64,000 nucleotides of DNA from Butyrivibrio sp. LC3010 (GTDB taxonomy: Bacteria; Bacillota; Clostridia; Lachnospirales; Lachnospiraceae): contig NZ_KE384180.1 of assembly GCF_000424385.1 (NCBI RefSeq), positions 1 through 64,000 of the forward strand. The letters run 5' to 3'. Under the pieces are notes generated by a model. That model searched no databases and had not been told where the DNA came from. It saw only the letters and a list, made by a program, of their open reading frames with translations. Every line of letters starts with the position of its first letter. Position 1 is the stretch's first letter. This document shows, in pieces, positions 1 through 8,296 of the stretch. The translations under genes were made by a program, and so were the position numbers.

Positions 1-184
1 TAGATTTGTTTCTAAAAACCAAAGCAAAGGCATAACTCACGATCTGGAGCGGTGTGACGCCTTTCGACTTCTTTGCATTGGATGCTTTGAGAACAGCTGA
101 TAAATGAAAACGTTCAAAAAAGTATCTGATAGAATCAGTAATCTGCTTAGAATCGTAGTCGTTCTGTGATATAATTTTAGACAA
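1..184 (-). CDS. IS4-like transposase, N-terminal part (runs off the window)
   Basis: The minus strand encodes about 61 residues that begin at a TTG codon and continue past position 1. They include SKIISQNDYDSKQITDSI and a FFERFHLSAVLKASNAKKSKGV stretch followed by a hydrophobic YAFALVFRNKS segment. This layout matches the start of the IS4-type DDE transposases common in Lachnospiraceae. The DDE catalytic part is outside the window. The TTG start is chosen because AAAGGAG lies about 10 nt upstream. Intactness of the element cannot be judged. The repeat-like GGCGTGAAACC near 245-255 probably marks one IS end. Confidence 0.6.
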   Translation of the reverse strand, partial: MSKIISQNDYDSKQITDSIRYFFERFHLSAVLKASNAKKSKGVTPLQIVSYAFALVFRNKS

Positions 185-224
185 GGCGTGAGTCTCCTTT
201 GGGATGGTTTTTGGTGGTACTTAA

Positions 225-230
225 ATTATA
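225..230 (-). promoter_or_regulatory. extended -10 promoter of the transposase gene
   Basis: On the minus strand the sequence TGGTATAAT is a consensus extended -10 element. It lies about 40 bp upstream of the TTG start. No good -35 is visible, which is normal for extended -10 promoters. Confidence 0.5.
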
Positions 231-346
231 CCAAATGCAGAGGTTTCACGCCTTTAAAAATGCCAGTTCTTATTGAATTATCAAGGTTCTAAAGCACTTT
301 TTTATGTGCGAAGTTTAAGTTTCTTAAGTACTCTTTCAGTTACATA

Positions 347-388
347 ATAAAAAAAGCAATGTGCCGTTTTTAGCGCATTGCTTTTTTT
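347..388 (-). terminator. hairpin terminator downstream of the PD-(D/E)XK gene
   Basis: AGCAATGTGC (355-364) pairs with GCGCATTGCT (373-382) and is flanked by A7 and T7 tracts, so it can terminate transcription in either direction. Its AATGTGC-N8-GCGCATT core is also close to the inverted repeats found upstream of the WYL operons, so it may be a terminator that resembles or doubles as an operator. Confidence 0.6.
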
Positions 389-403
389 ATGTGATAATCA
401 ACT

Positions 404-1402
404 CTAAAATCTGCTATATTTTCCTAGAACTATTCCCAAGTGATAGCTTTCACGGAAATAATTTAAATCACCCTTTCCATTATCATTTAATATAACAAGT
501 ATATCTTTTGTAACACAAGGATGATAGTTGTCGTCATCCACCAACATAATTCCATTAACCTTCCTTATTTTCCCTTTACTTTTATAAAGCTCAGAATATC
601 CTCTAAGCTCATTTTCATTAACACCTTCCGGAATATCACTCATGATAAATCCCGTGGTTTTTTTGTTCATAACAAAATCGTAAACGAAATTGGTGTAAAA
701 AAATATTTCAGTAACTATTCCAATCATACGATTTCTTGCCTTAAGTTCTATAACATTAATAGCATCACCGTTGATATTCCATAGATCGATAGCAGAATGA
801 CCATATGTAAACCAAGCATTTTTCTTTCCTATCTTTTCCATATTATCATTAATTTCAAATAATCCTACTGGTAATTGCCTGTGTATTTCTTGATCTATTC
901 CTACATATGATGGTAAGTAGCTATGCAATATACCTCTTCTTGCTAACTTATCCTCGACCTCACTTTCTAATCCAGCTTCAATATCTTCTCCAATGCATTT
1001 TGCATCTTGAGTAGGAATGTTGTTTACAAGAACTTTTTCATCCAAATCTGTCTTAAAGGTTTTTATAATACTCGCAAGTTCTTCTGATACTCTAAACCAT
1101 TCATATTGCTCAGAAAACTTCATTGCTCTATAGATAAATCTTGCCCAATGTCCTTTCATTAAGCCTGCATCAGGATATAAGTCAACCGACAGTCTAACAA
1201 TCATATCCGAAAATACCATATGTATAGCAATTGCCCATCCTTCAAAAGCATTTCCCGCGACTTGCATATTATGTTTCTTAATTAGCTCATATTTCAGCTC
1301 TACAGTAATATTCTTTTCATCTCCAATAAAATCAATATCTCTAGGAAATCTTATCCCTTTAAATTTATCTTTCATAGCTTTTTTAATTTCATCGTTCGTC
1401 AT
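404..1402 (-). CDS. PD-(D/E)XK-type nuclease-like protein (operon partner of RNase J-like gene)
   Basis: 332 residues. The C-terminal half carries the core pattern of a restriction-endonuclease-like fold: D206 in SAIDLW, then E219-x-K221 in INVIELKA, with a helix around E149/E150 that could supply the first acidic residue. This fits a metal-dependent nuclease or a nuclease-like DNA-binding domain. The N-terminal 140 residues are not recognised. It starts 10 nt after the MBL nuclease gene with an AAGGGGAA ribosome-binding site, so it is the third gene of the WYL1 operon. Function is inferred from the motif only; no specific family is recognised. Confidence 0.6.
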   Translation of the reverse strand: MTNDEIKKAMKDKFKGIRFPRDIDFIGDEKNITVELKYELIKKHNMQVAGNAFEGWAIAIHMVFSDMIVRLSVDLYPDAGLMKGHWARFIYRAMKFSEQYEWFRVSEELASIIKTFKTDLDEKVLVNNIPTQDAKCIGEDIEAGLESEVEDKLARRGILHSYLPSYVGIDQEIHRQLPVGLFEINDNMEKIGKKNAWFTYGHSAIDLWNINGDAINVIELKARNRMIGIVTEIFFYTNFVYDFVMNKKTTGFIMSDIPEGVNENELRGYSELYKSKGKIRKVNGIMLVDDDNYHPCVTKDILVILNDNGKGDLNYFRESYHLGIVLGKYSRF

Positions 1403-1411
1403 AACTTCCCC

Positions 1412-2605
1412 TTATATCTGTACGGAATCTGTATCATCGACTTTAAGAAGTTTAGTTTTTGTAGGTAATAGTATTGTATTTTTGTCTCTTTTATTCGCTG
1501 AAGTATGGTTAATAATCAGTTTATCAGGTTCCACAATTTTTATAACATGTTCTAAATCCTCTTTTGTAATATGTCCAGATACGTGAACACTGATCTGATT
1601 TTTAGCAATATCCAAAATTCTCTTAACTCCAGGAAGTTTCTTATATCCACTCCACATTGAGTAAATTAGAATAGTTTCATCCGGATATTTCTCAAAATAT
1701 TCCTTTACAATGTCATAAAAGGAATCCCCGGATCTTACGACCATACTAAAGCCTGGCTTTTCGATTTTATCTTCTAGGTAACGGCTATAATACAATACCT
1801 TATGCAATTTCAGTTCCTCTTCACGATTCTCATCCGCTATTTCAAGTATTTTCTTCTGATATTCGTCTGTAACAACATATTGGCCACGTGGAACGTGTCT
1901 TGTAAAAGCTGCTATCCTGTCGATATTTGAAGATGACGTAAATAGGAATACATACTTATATTTCTTCTTTATCTCTTTAAATTTCTCTTCAACATCTTTT
2001 TCGGTTTTATATTCGCCTTTATACTCTTTTGTCAGATTTGTCCCTTCAGTAATCATAAGGTCAATATGCCCCATGTTACTAAAAGTCTCTTCCATTTTTT
2101 CTGCATGGTATCCGTGCATCCTATAATCCCCGGTGAGAAGAATCCTTTTTCCATGGCCTTCTACTAAGAACATGAGGGAATCTATCGCAGAATGGTCCGA
2201 TTCAATGGGTGTTACAGTAAGATCTTTAATAATTACAGGAACGCCGTATTCCATTTCTTTCACGCCTGAAGCCCAAACCACTTCTCCCAGGCATTCTTTA
2301 TGTTCCTGCTGTGCCTGAAGGATTCTTCTTGCTGTCTTTTGCATATACACAGGAATGCCTGCTTTAATGCTGGGTACCTCACCAACATGATCACCGTGAT
2401 AATGTGTCAGAAAAACCGCATCACAATCCACTTCGCCTCTTGTAACACCTTCAATATTCAAAGGCTTCTGGTCGCCCTCATCTTCCAGTGGGGATCCAAA
2501 GTCAAATAGAATTCTGGCTTCATCCGTAGCAATTTCCGTGCAAACTCCACCTATCTGCCGCATTCCTCTGTGTGGTATTACTCTTATCTTCTTGTCATCA
2601 CTCAT
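1412..2605 (-). CDS. compact RNase J-like MBL/beta-CASP nuclease
   Basis: 397 residues. The metallo-beta-lactamase signature H68-x-H70-x-D72-H73, followed by H138 and D160 (LLTGDYR), gives the two-metal centre. The C-terminal HVSGH (341-345) and INHTS (365-369) are the beta-CASP/RNase J-type closing motifs. RNase J proteins are about 555 residues, so this one lacks the usual C-terminal dimerisation domain. Known members are 5'-exo/endo-RNases or DNA-processing nucleases; the substrate here is unknown. GGAGGCC precedes the ATG. It lies between a WYL regulator (34 nt upstream) and a PD-(D/E)XK protein, which suggests an accessory or defence role rather than housekeeping RNA decay. Confidence 0.75.
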   Translation of the reverse strand: MSDDKKIRVIPHRGMRQIGGVCTEIATDEARILFDFGSPLEDEGDQKPLNIEGVTRGEVDCDAVFLTHYHGDHVGEVPSIKAGIPVYMQKTARRILQAQQEHKECLGEVVWASGVKEMEYGVPVIIKDLTVTPIESDHSAIDSLMFLVEGHGKRILLTGDYRMHGYHAEKMEETFSNMGHIDLMITEGTNLTKEYKGEYKTEKDVEEKFKEIKKKYKYVFLFTSSSNIDRIAAFTRHVPRGQYVVTDEYQKKILEIADENREEELKLHKVLYYSRYLEDKIEKPGFSMVVRSGDSFYDIVKEYFEKYPDETILIYSMWSGYKKLPGVKRILDIAKNQISVHVSGHITKEDLEHVIKIVEPDKLIINHTSANKRDKNTILLPTKTKLLKVDDTDSVQI

Positions 2606-2639
2606 ATCATGGCCTCCAAATTATTTCTTTCAAAATACG

Positions 2640-3683
2640 TTATTTGTACATCTTATACACGTTATAAGAAGCCTCTTTTATGCGTTTTCTCATGCTTTCG
2701 GGCTCTAAAACCTCAGCGTGCTGTCCATACTGCATTACCCAGTAAAAACAGGCGTCCGGGTTACATTTAAGGTCAACTATGATATCGCTACCATCTCCAT
2801 ACTTTACCCGAAAGTCTTTTCCGAAGTTATCTATGAGTGTATCCATAAGGTTCTCATTAACCCGGATTTTAATATGCTCACTTTCACCGGAAAACATGTA
2901 GACACGCTCAGATATATGCTTTGCAATATCAAGCCCATTTTCCAGACCTTTTATCGATTTAATTGGCTTGCGAGGATCCTTGAGTATCTCAACATCAGTA
3001 ATTCTGTCCAGCCTGTAATGAGAAATATCGTCATATGCATCATAGTTTCCCACCAGGTAATATTTACCTTTATTGCAGATCATCTGATAAGGACTTACTA
3101 CATGCCGTATATCTCTCTTGGGATGAAGCTTAAAGTCAGTGCCATACTGTAAATATGAGAAACGGATCTTCTTTCCTTTGGATATGGCTGCATCAATAGT
3201 TGCTATGGATTCCATAACATTCTGATTATCTGCATTTTTCCCGCTGGAGGAGCTATGGATATGGGAAACATGCGCTTTAAAGTACTTATTTGAGAACTTC
3301 TCCAGCTTTTTTACCAGCTGATGAGCCTCCTTATCAGTAATAGCACCGGAAGAAAAGATACTGTCAATCATCAGCCTTAGCTCAGCATCAGTAAATTCAC
3401 GGGTTCTAAGATAATAGCCTTTATCAGCAACTATGTCATAACCCATCTCCTGAAGGCACGTAATATTGTTTTTGACAGCCCTTCGCTCGCATGGCATGTC
3501 ATAGTTTGTTTTCAGTAAATCTATGATATCTTGTTGCAAAAGCTTGTGTTCACTGTCAGAATGTTCTCTTAAAATGTCTAAAATGAGCATATTCAGCATT
3601 TTCTTTGTGCCTGTGCCATACATAGAGTAGTCCTCCGATTCATGAGCTGCCTTGTTTTTTGAAGGTTCATTTCTACAGTCCAT
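2640..3683 (-). CDS. WYL-domain transcriptional regulator (WYL1)
   Basis: 347 residues. A winged-helix DNA-binding region (about 27-90) is followed by a WYL-type Sm-like fold with KYYLVG (207-212) and YRLDRI (223-228), then a C-terminal WCX-like part. WYL proteins sense ligands or nucleic acid and often control phage-defence operons, mostly as repressors. It is clearly paralogous to the regulator at 8297-9325: they share GTxTKKMLN, SPYQM/NPYQM and AELRMLIDS blocks. The start has GAGGATATAGA upstream. It heads the operon with the MBL nuclease and PD-(D/E)XK gene. A perfect inverted repeat at 3789-3814 lies about 105 bp upstream. Confidence 0.85.
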   Translation of the reverse strand: MDCRNEPSKNKAAHESEDYSMYGTGTKKMLNMLILDILREHSDSEHKLLQQDIIDLLKTNYDMPCERRAVKNNITCLQEMGYDIVADKGYYLRTREFTDAELRLMIDSIFSSGAITDKEAHQLVKKLEKFSNKYFKAHVSHIHSSSSGKNADNQNVMESIATIDAAISKGKKIRFSYLQYGTDFKLHPKRDIRHVVSPYQMICNKGKYYLVGNYDAYDDISHYRLDRITDVEILKDPRKPIKSIKGLENGLDIAKHISERVYMFSGESEHIKIRVNENLMDTLIDNFGKDFRVKYGDGSDIIVDLKCNPDACFYWVMQYGQHAEVLEPESMRKRIKEASYNVYKMYK

Positions 3684-3747
3684 TCTATATCCTCACATAT
3701 CAAAAATGTTTGTTCTTAAACTCTTTTCATGCAATGTTTATATTTTT

Positions 3748-3777
3748 TTCAACTTCTTTCAACTTCCTTCAACTTTA
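3748..3777. repeat. three tandem 10-bp repeats TTCAACTTCY
   Basis: TTCAACTTCT, TTCAACTTCC and TTCAACTTTA follow each other with a 10-bp period, one helical turn, just inside the inverted repeat upstream of WYL1. They could be stacked half-sites for a regulator or simple replication slippage. Confidence 0.6.
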
Positions 3778-3788
3778 CAATAAAATAA

Positions 3789-3814
3789 GCCATGTGCTTT
3801 TTTTAGCACATGGC
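3789..3814. promoter_or_regulatory. perfect inverted repeat upstream of the WYL1 operon (putative WYL operator)
   Basis: GCCATGTGC, an 8-nt T-rich centre, then GCACATGGC. No strong T-run follows in either direction, so it is a poor terminator. Related sites sit before the AAA+ gene and the second WYL operon with the same 8-nt centre. Confidence 0.55.
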
Positions 3815-3864
3815 GTCGAATCCACATTAGGCTTTTTCTATCTCTCAAACATATTCATCCTCCG

Positions 3865-4626
3865 TTAACCCCTTTCTATAAATTCTATTGCCAGTTTTCG
3901 ATATGCTTCTGAGCCCGGTGCATTAGGAGCATACCGAATAGAACTCATTCCATAGCTTGGAGCCTCGGCAATGCGTATATTTTTCGGTATTTTTGTTTGA
4001 TATAGTTTATTTGGGAAGCATTGTCTTACACTTCTTTCGACCGCGCCAGATAGATTATTTCTCGTATCAAACATAGTGAGTACGATTCCTTCAATATCAA
4101 GCACAGGATTCATTCGTTGCCGGATTAGATTCATAGATTGTGATAAAAGGCTTAATCCTTCCAATGCATAGTATTCACACTGAACCGGTACCAAAATACC
4201 TTCAGATGCGACAAAAGCACTGATCGTTAAGAAGCTTAGGGCAGGTGGGCAGTCAATTATCACGTAATCGTACTGTCTTCGTATGTTTTCCAATGAATCC
4301 TTTAATCTGAATTCCGCTTTTTCAGCTCCCGCCAGTTCGACTCCCACCGCTGACAAATGTTCATTTGCTGGTATCAGATCCAGCTTTTCAGCTTGGATAT
4401 GTAAGATGCTTTCTTCAGCCAATACTTCACACAGCAATACCTGGTAAATAGTCTTTTCATTATTTGCTTTATCTATTCCCAAGCCTCCAGTGGTGTTAGC
4501 CTGAGGGTCCATATCGACCAAAAGCACCTTCTTTCCCGCCTCAGCAAGAGTTGCAGAGAGATTGATTGCTGTTGTTGTCTTCCCGACTCCTCCTTTTTGT
4601 AACGCTATGGATATAGTTTTTGACAT
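3865..4626 (-). CDS. ParA/Soj-family ATPase (orphan, no ParB nearby)
   Basis: 253 residues. It has the deviant Walker A KGGVGKTT (11-18), VDMDPQANTT, and DCPPALS typical of ParA/Soj. These ATPases form nucleotide-dependent dimers on DNA or membranes and move cargo. Length is normal for Soj (about 250). The ATG is preceded by AGGAGA. There is no parB-like gene beside it; the only partner is the 75-residue gene 39 nt upstream. This argues for a mobile-element, plasmid-derived or defence-associated ParA rather than the chromosomal partition locus. Confidence 0.85.
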   Translation of the reverse strand: MSKTISIALQKGGVGKTTTAINLSATLAEAGKKVLLVDMDPQANTTGGLGIDKANNEKTIYQVLLCEVLAEESILHIQAEKLDLIPANEHLSAVGVELAGAEKAEFRLKDSLENIRRQYDYVIIDCPPALSFLTISAFVASEGILVPVQCEYYALEGLSLLSQSMNLIRQRMNPVLDIEGIVLTMFDTRNNLSGAVERSVRQCFPNKLYQTKIPKNIRIAEAPSYGMSSIRYAPNAPGSEAYRKLAIEFIERG

Positions 4627-4665
4627 ATTTCTTGTCTCCTGTCATAAATCAATCCCGCAAATGTG

Positions 4666-4893
4666 TCAAAGCAGCCTACTACAATACTCAGAATAGTCTC
4701 GCCAATCCTGCTGAGTAGTATTCTCGTCAATAACAAAAACATCTTTTGCAACATCAGATGTGACTTTCCATGGATAGATAATGTTTTCGGTCGACTTTAT
4801 CTCTGCAAATTTACTCTGAATATGCCCCATAAGATGTTTTGTTGCACGAACATTACCCTCATTATCAATTAGCCTAAATTCATCCATCCACAT
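4666..4893 (-). CDS. small hypothetical protein upstream of ParA
   Basis: 75 residues (starts MWMDEFRLIDNEGNVRA), acidic, soluble, no recognised domain. A strong AAGGAGA site 7 nt before the ATG supports the start. It is followed 39 nt later by the ParA gene, so the two are probably one unit, and the small protein may be its adaptor or cargo. A weaker version of the WYL-type inverted repeat lies about 60 bp upstream. Confidence 0.6.
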   Translation of the reverse strand: MWMDEFRLIDNEGNVRATKHLMGHIQSKFAEIKSTENIIYPWKVTSDVAKDVFVIDENTTQQDWRDYSEYCSRLL

Positions 4894-4950
4894 AGCTCTG
4901 TCTCCTTTTTCATTAGTCTTATCTTGTTCCTACAACTATATGCTACCATT

Positions 4951-4974
4951 ATGTTTGAACATTTTTTTGTACAT
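4951..4974. promoter_or_regulatory. weak copy of the WYL-type inverted repeat
   Basis: TTTGAAC, ATTTTTTT, GTACATA: the 8-nt A/T centre and the right arm resemble the sites at 3789 and 7193, but the left arm is degenerate. It sits about 60 bp upstream of the small gene-ParA unit. Confidence 0.3.
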
Positions 4975-4975
4975 A

Positions 4976-5003
4976 AAAAAGAGAGCATATTACATGCCCT
5001 CTT
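4976..5003 (-). terminator. terminator of the AAA+ gene
   Basis: On the minus strand GAGGGCAT and ATGCTCTC form a stem (one mismatch) followed by T6, 65 bp after the stop of the AAA+ gene. Confidence 0.65.
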
Positions 5004-5067
5004 CTATTGTTTACTATGTACTTTGACTTATTTTTCATATGGAATGCAGGGAATATCCCTAATATTA

Positions 5068-7131
5068 TTATGCCCCAAATCCAATCTTTGTTAACTCTTT
5101 TCCCACCTTGCTGGCATTGACATTGAAATCTTCAGGCTTTAGCACTTTCAAGACTTCCGAATTAATATCCTGTCCATTATATTCCTTTAGGATTCTTCCA
5201 GCCTGTGCCATCTCTGCCTGTTCCAAAAGATTCCTTACAAAACGTCCATTACCAAATTCAGGTTTCTTACTGGCTGTTTCCATGATGGAGAGGCATTTTT
5301 GCTTTACAGCTTCATCAACGATATACCCCTTTTTCTTTGCCATAAGATCAAAGATCTGGCAAAGCTCGTCTGGATTATAATCTGGGAAATCCACATGGAA
5401 TGCGATTCTGCTCCTTAAGCCTTCATTTTTGTCCAAGAATGCTTTCATTTTTTCAGGATATCCTGCAAATATAACGATCACATCATCCCTGTGATTCTCC
5501 ATCTCCTGCACAATGGTATTTATAGCTTCATCTCCAAAGCTGTTTTCGTCATCTACTAAAGAATATGCCTCATCAATAAATAATACGCCTCCTTTGGCTT
5601 CCCTGAACTTTGATCTGACTGTCTTTGCAGTCCAGCCGACATATTTTGCAATAAGGTCTGCACGGCCGCACTCCGTGAGCTTGGCACTGCCTATAACTTC
5701 TTCTTTATACAATATCTGAGAAAGAAGCCTGGCAACCGTAGTCTTCGCAGTACCAGGATTCCCTGTAAAGACCATATGCATGGATGGCTTGTAATTATCC
5801 ATGCCCATCTTGCTTCTGAGTTTCCTTATCTTTGCTGAATCGATTATGTTATCAACGACTTTCTTTACTTCTTTTAACCCGATCATAGCTGACAGCTCTT
5901 TATACGGCTCAGTTTTCTTTTCACTTTTTTCAACAGATACCATTGATACCGCTTTGTACGCTTTATACCTTGTGTTTTTAAGGCTGTCATGGTAAAGCTT
6001 GTCAACTGCACAATATGCTTCTCCGGAAGTATATTCATCTTGGGCGGTCAGAACATTAGCAATATCCTCATCGGTAACGCTTATTTTTTTCTTTTTTGCT
6101 GCACTTTTAATGAATGAATAGATTTCTTTCTTTTTAGCGGTACCTTCCTTTATCTCAACTATGCTTATATCTTCCGTTGCTTTGGAGATCATTGGTTTGG
6201 AAAATCCAGGATGACTTGAAATTTCCAGGAATATGAATAAAGTATTTAGCTGATATTTCTGTATCTGACTTATGAAGAAATCGACAACATCGTGATATGC
6301 TGAGGCATAATTCCCATGATCTTCTTCGGTTCCGGACATATCAAGGATTATCACCCCACCCTGCGCATTCTTTATGATATTTGCTACATCATCTTCATCA
6401 TAACAGTTTTCGCCTATATCATATATCTTGGTTATCCTGCTTCCCGGCAGTCTTTTATTTGTAGCCAGAGCTTTTGTTAGCAGTTCGGCTATATCCATGG
6501 CGGCATCCATGTTTGCGGCTTCAATTTTATAGTGAACAGGATTGCCGTAGTACTTTTTCTCATTCAGGTCAGAGTATATTCTCTCAAGTTCCTGCAACAA
6601 AGATTTATCAGCAATTATGTTTGCCGCTTGCTCTAAAGCATCTTTATATGACAGTCTTTTCCCGTCAGTCATGATTTCCTTTATCTTGTAGGAGTTATTG
6701 TCAAAATAGTCTGTTCCTATCTCCTTTTTTATGTCGTACTGACTGGCTATCAGGTCTTTTCTGTCTGCCAGGAACAGTAATTGATTAAAATCACTGACTG
6801 GGATTTCACGCATTTTTTCTATATGTAAATTCGCAACATCAAAATGCTTGTTAATGTACTCTATCACATGGATTTTTATAGCACGATTACTGGTTTTTAT
6901 AGAGTCAGCAGATACAACAGCAAAAAGATTTCCATTTGTAGCGGAATAGAAAAATATGTGCACATCGGTAAGAGATTTATCTGTTGCAAAATCGTTATTT
7001 ATCGATTTGATCTTATCATAAAAATCACTCTTTTCTTCAGTTGACCCCTTTGTATACGAGAGTCTTCTTTCTTCATCCACAAAAGGAACATCTGAGGAAT
7101 CATATGCAATTACCATTTGATAAAAAAACAT
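5068..7131 (-). CDS. CbbX/SpoVK-type AAA+ ATPase with long N-terminal extension
   Basis: 687 residues. The C-terminal AAA+ module shows Walker A GNPGTAKTT (457-465), Walker B VLFIDEA (516-522), FAGY (555-558), an RSR arginine-finger region (573-575) and GNGR (627-630), the CbxX/CfqX signature. The first 400 residues contain a VIILDMSG segment (260-267) and a TLFIFLEIS segment (297-305) that look like Walker B and sensor 1 of a second AAA domain lacking Walker A. Such ATPases remodel partner proteins; the partner is unknown. GGAGGTG precedes the ATG. It is probably monocistronic, with an inverted repeat about 60 bp upstream. Confidence 0.8.
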   Translation of the reverse strand: MFFYQMVIAYDSSDVPFVDEERRLSYTKGSTEEKSDFYDKIKSINNDFATDKSLTDVHIFFYSATNGNLFAVVSADSIKTSNRAIKIHVIEYINKHFDVANLHIEKMREIPVSDFNQLLFLADRKDLIASQYDIKKEIGTDYFDNNSYKIKEIMTDGKRLSYKDALEQAANIIADKSLLQELERIYSDLNEKKYYGNPVHYKIEAANMDAAMDIAELLTKALATNKRLPGSRITKIYDIGENCYDEDDVANIIKNAQGGVIILDMSGTEEDHGNYASAYHDVVDFFISQIQKYQLNTLFIFLEISSHPGFSKPMISKATEDISIVEIKEGTAKKKEIYSFIKSAAKKKKISVTDEDIANVLTAQDEYTSGEAYCAVDKLYHDSLKNTRYKAYKAVSMVSVEKSEKKTEPYKELSAMIGLKEVKKVVDNIIDSAKIRKLRSKMGMDNYKPSMHMVFTGNPGTAKTTVARLLSQILYKEEVIGSAKLTECGRADLIAKYVGWTAKTVRSKFREAKGGVLFIDEAYSLVDDENSFGDEAINTIVQEMENHRDDVIVIFAGYPEKMKAFLDKNEGLRSRIAFHVDFPDYNPDELCQIFDLMAKKKGYIVDEAVKQKCLSIMETASKKPEFGNGRFVRNLLEQAEMAQAGRILKEYNGQDINSEVLKVLKPEDFNVNASKVGKELTKIGFGA

Positions 7132-7192
7132 CTATACACCTCCAAATACTACAGAGACTTTGTTCTTTCTGGCTTTATAGTATCAGAAGCAA

Positions 7193-7210
7193 TGTGCATT
7201 TTTTTGCACA
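7193..7210. promoter_or_regulatory. inverted repeat upstream of the AAA+ gene (putative WYL operator)
   Basis: TGTGC, ATTTTTTT, GCACA. The left flank (AA) matches the AATGTGC form of the other copies. It lies about 62 bp before the ATG of the AAA+ gene, without a T-run that would suit a terminator. Confidence 0.5.
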
Positions 7211-7250
7211 CAAAAAGAGCCCTTTCAAAGAGCCCTTTTATAAATATTCA

Positions 7251-8273
7251 TCATCTTTCCCCTAAATATTCGGACGAAATAAACGTCTCTTTGCTGATAA
7301 AAATATCACTTTTCATATTAAGTCTTCTCTCCCTGACAGCACTTATATCAACAAAGCAGCACTTTATGTTTTGAATATTACTCAACTCTTTTTTTATCAT
7401 GCGTTTCGCACCATCAAGCTTATCTGCGGTACCAACAAACATGAGTCCACACCATATCTGATGATTTCTTATCCACTTTTCTTGATTGGTCAGCATTTCT
7501 GGTTCAATCAAATGATACTCAGTTAGCACTGATAATCTTCTATCTGCATCACTGATAAATACATCCGGATGCGACAAAATATAATTCATATGTCTAATAT
7601 GACTTGATAGATTTTCGCAATTCTCGTTATCAACTTTCAGTTCAACAAATCCAATCCCAGCATCATTCAGAACCATCAAGTCCACTCTGGGACTTTTTGT
7701 ATCATCCGAATCACAAAAAAACTCTTCATTAAACCATTCGTGTTTTCTATATTTCATAGTACTTGGATATACATGACCGTCCTGCTTATTTCTTGTCCAC
7801 CCGAAATGATCTTTTACAGAGTATTGTATTTCCATATCAATAGCTGCATTCCCGTACTTTTGATTTCTATAATCCATTATCAGAGTTTCTATTGCTCTTT
7901 CCCTGTCAGAATCATTAGCGCTCTTTACTGAGTATGTGGTAGTTGCCTCCTGTGCATATTTAAGATAATTCAAATCAATCAGCGAATCCAATCTATCTGA
8001 CTCACTGTATCTACTATTTTTTTCAAGTATATATACAGCCTCAGGAGCTATACCATTATATTTGTTCGAGTATTTTTTACTTATTCCTGTCGTAATGCCT
8101 TTCTTATTAAGAGCTATTTTTCCGACATTTCCGCCATTCATGTAAACACGAAGTTCGTTTTTATTTCCATATGCAGGAGCAGCCAAAACAACTCTTGTTT
8201 TATAATCTTTACTATCAAGATTGTACTTCCGTAAGAATTTTATAACTTCATTTCTTTTAATCTCCAAATTCAT
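7251..8273 (-). CDS. PD-(D/E)XK-type nuclease-like protein (partner of WYL2)
   Basis: 340 residues from the ATG at 8273, chosen because GGAGGC lies 9 nt upstream; an earlier in-frame ATG lacks such a site and overlaps WYL2. The motif D198 (SPRVDLM) followed by E211-x-K213 (GFVELKVD) is the PD-(D/E)XK core, similar in plan but not obviously in sequence to the gene at 404-1402. The N-terminal part has charged and beta-rich segments without a recognised domain. It directly follows the WYL2 regulator, mirroring the WYL1-nuclease arrangement. Function beyond nuclease-like is unknown. Confidence 0.6.
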   Translation of the reverse strand: MNLEIKRNEVIKFLRKYNLDSKDYKTRVVLAAPAYGNKNELRVYMNGGNVGKIALNKKGITTGISKKYSNKYNGIAPEAVYILEKNSRYSESDRLDSLIDLNYLKYAQEATTTYSVKSANDSDRERAIETLIMDYRNQKYGNAAIDMEIQYSVKDHFGWTRNKQDGHVYPSTMKYRKHEWFNEEFFCDSDDTKSPRVDLMVLNDAGIGFVELKVDNENCENLSSHIRHMNYILSHPDVFISDADRRLSVLTEYHLIEPEMLTNQEKWIRNHQIWCGLMFVGTADKLDGAKRMIKKELSNIQNIKCCFVDISAVRERRLNMKSDIFISKETFISSEYLGER

Positions 8274-8296
8274 AATTTTGCCTCCATACAAAAAGC

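Noticed and set aside
355..382. Hairpin with AATGTGC core counted as a WYL operator
   Set aside because: It has long A and T tracts on both sides and lies after a stop codon, so terminator is the better call; the similarity is only noted.
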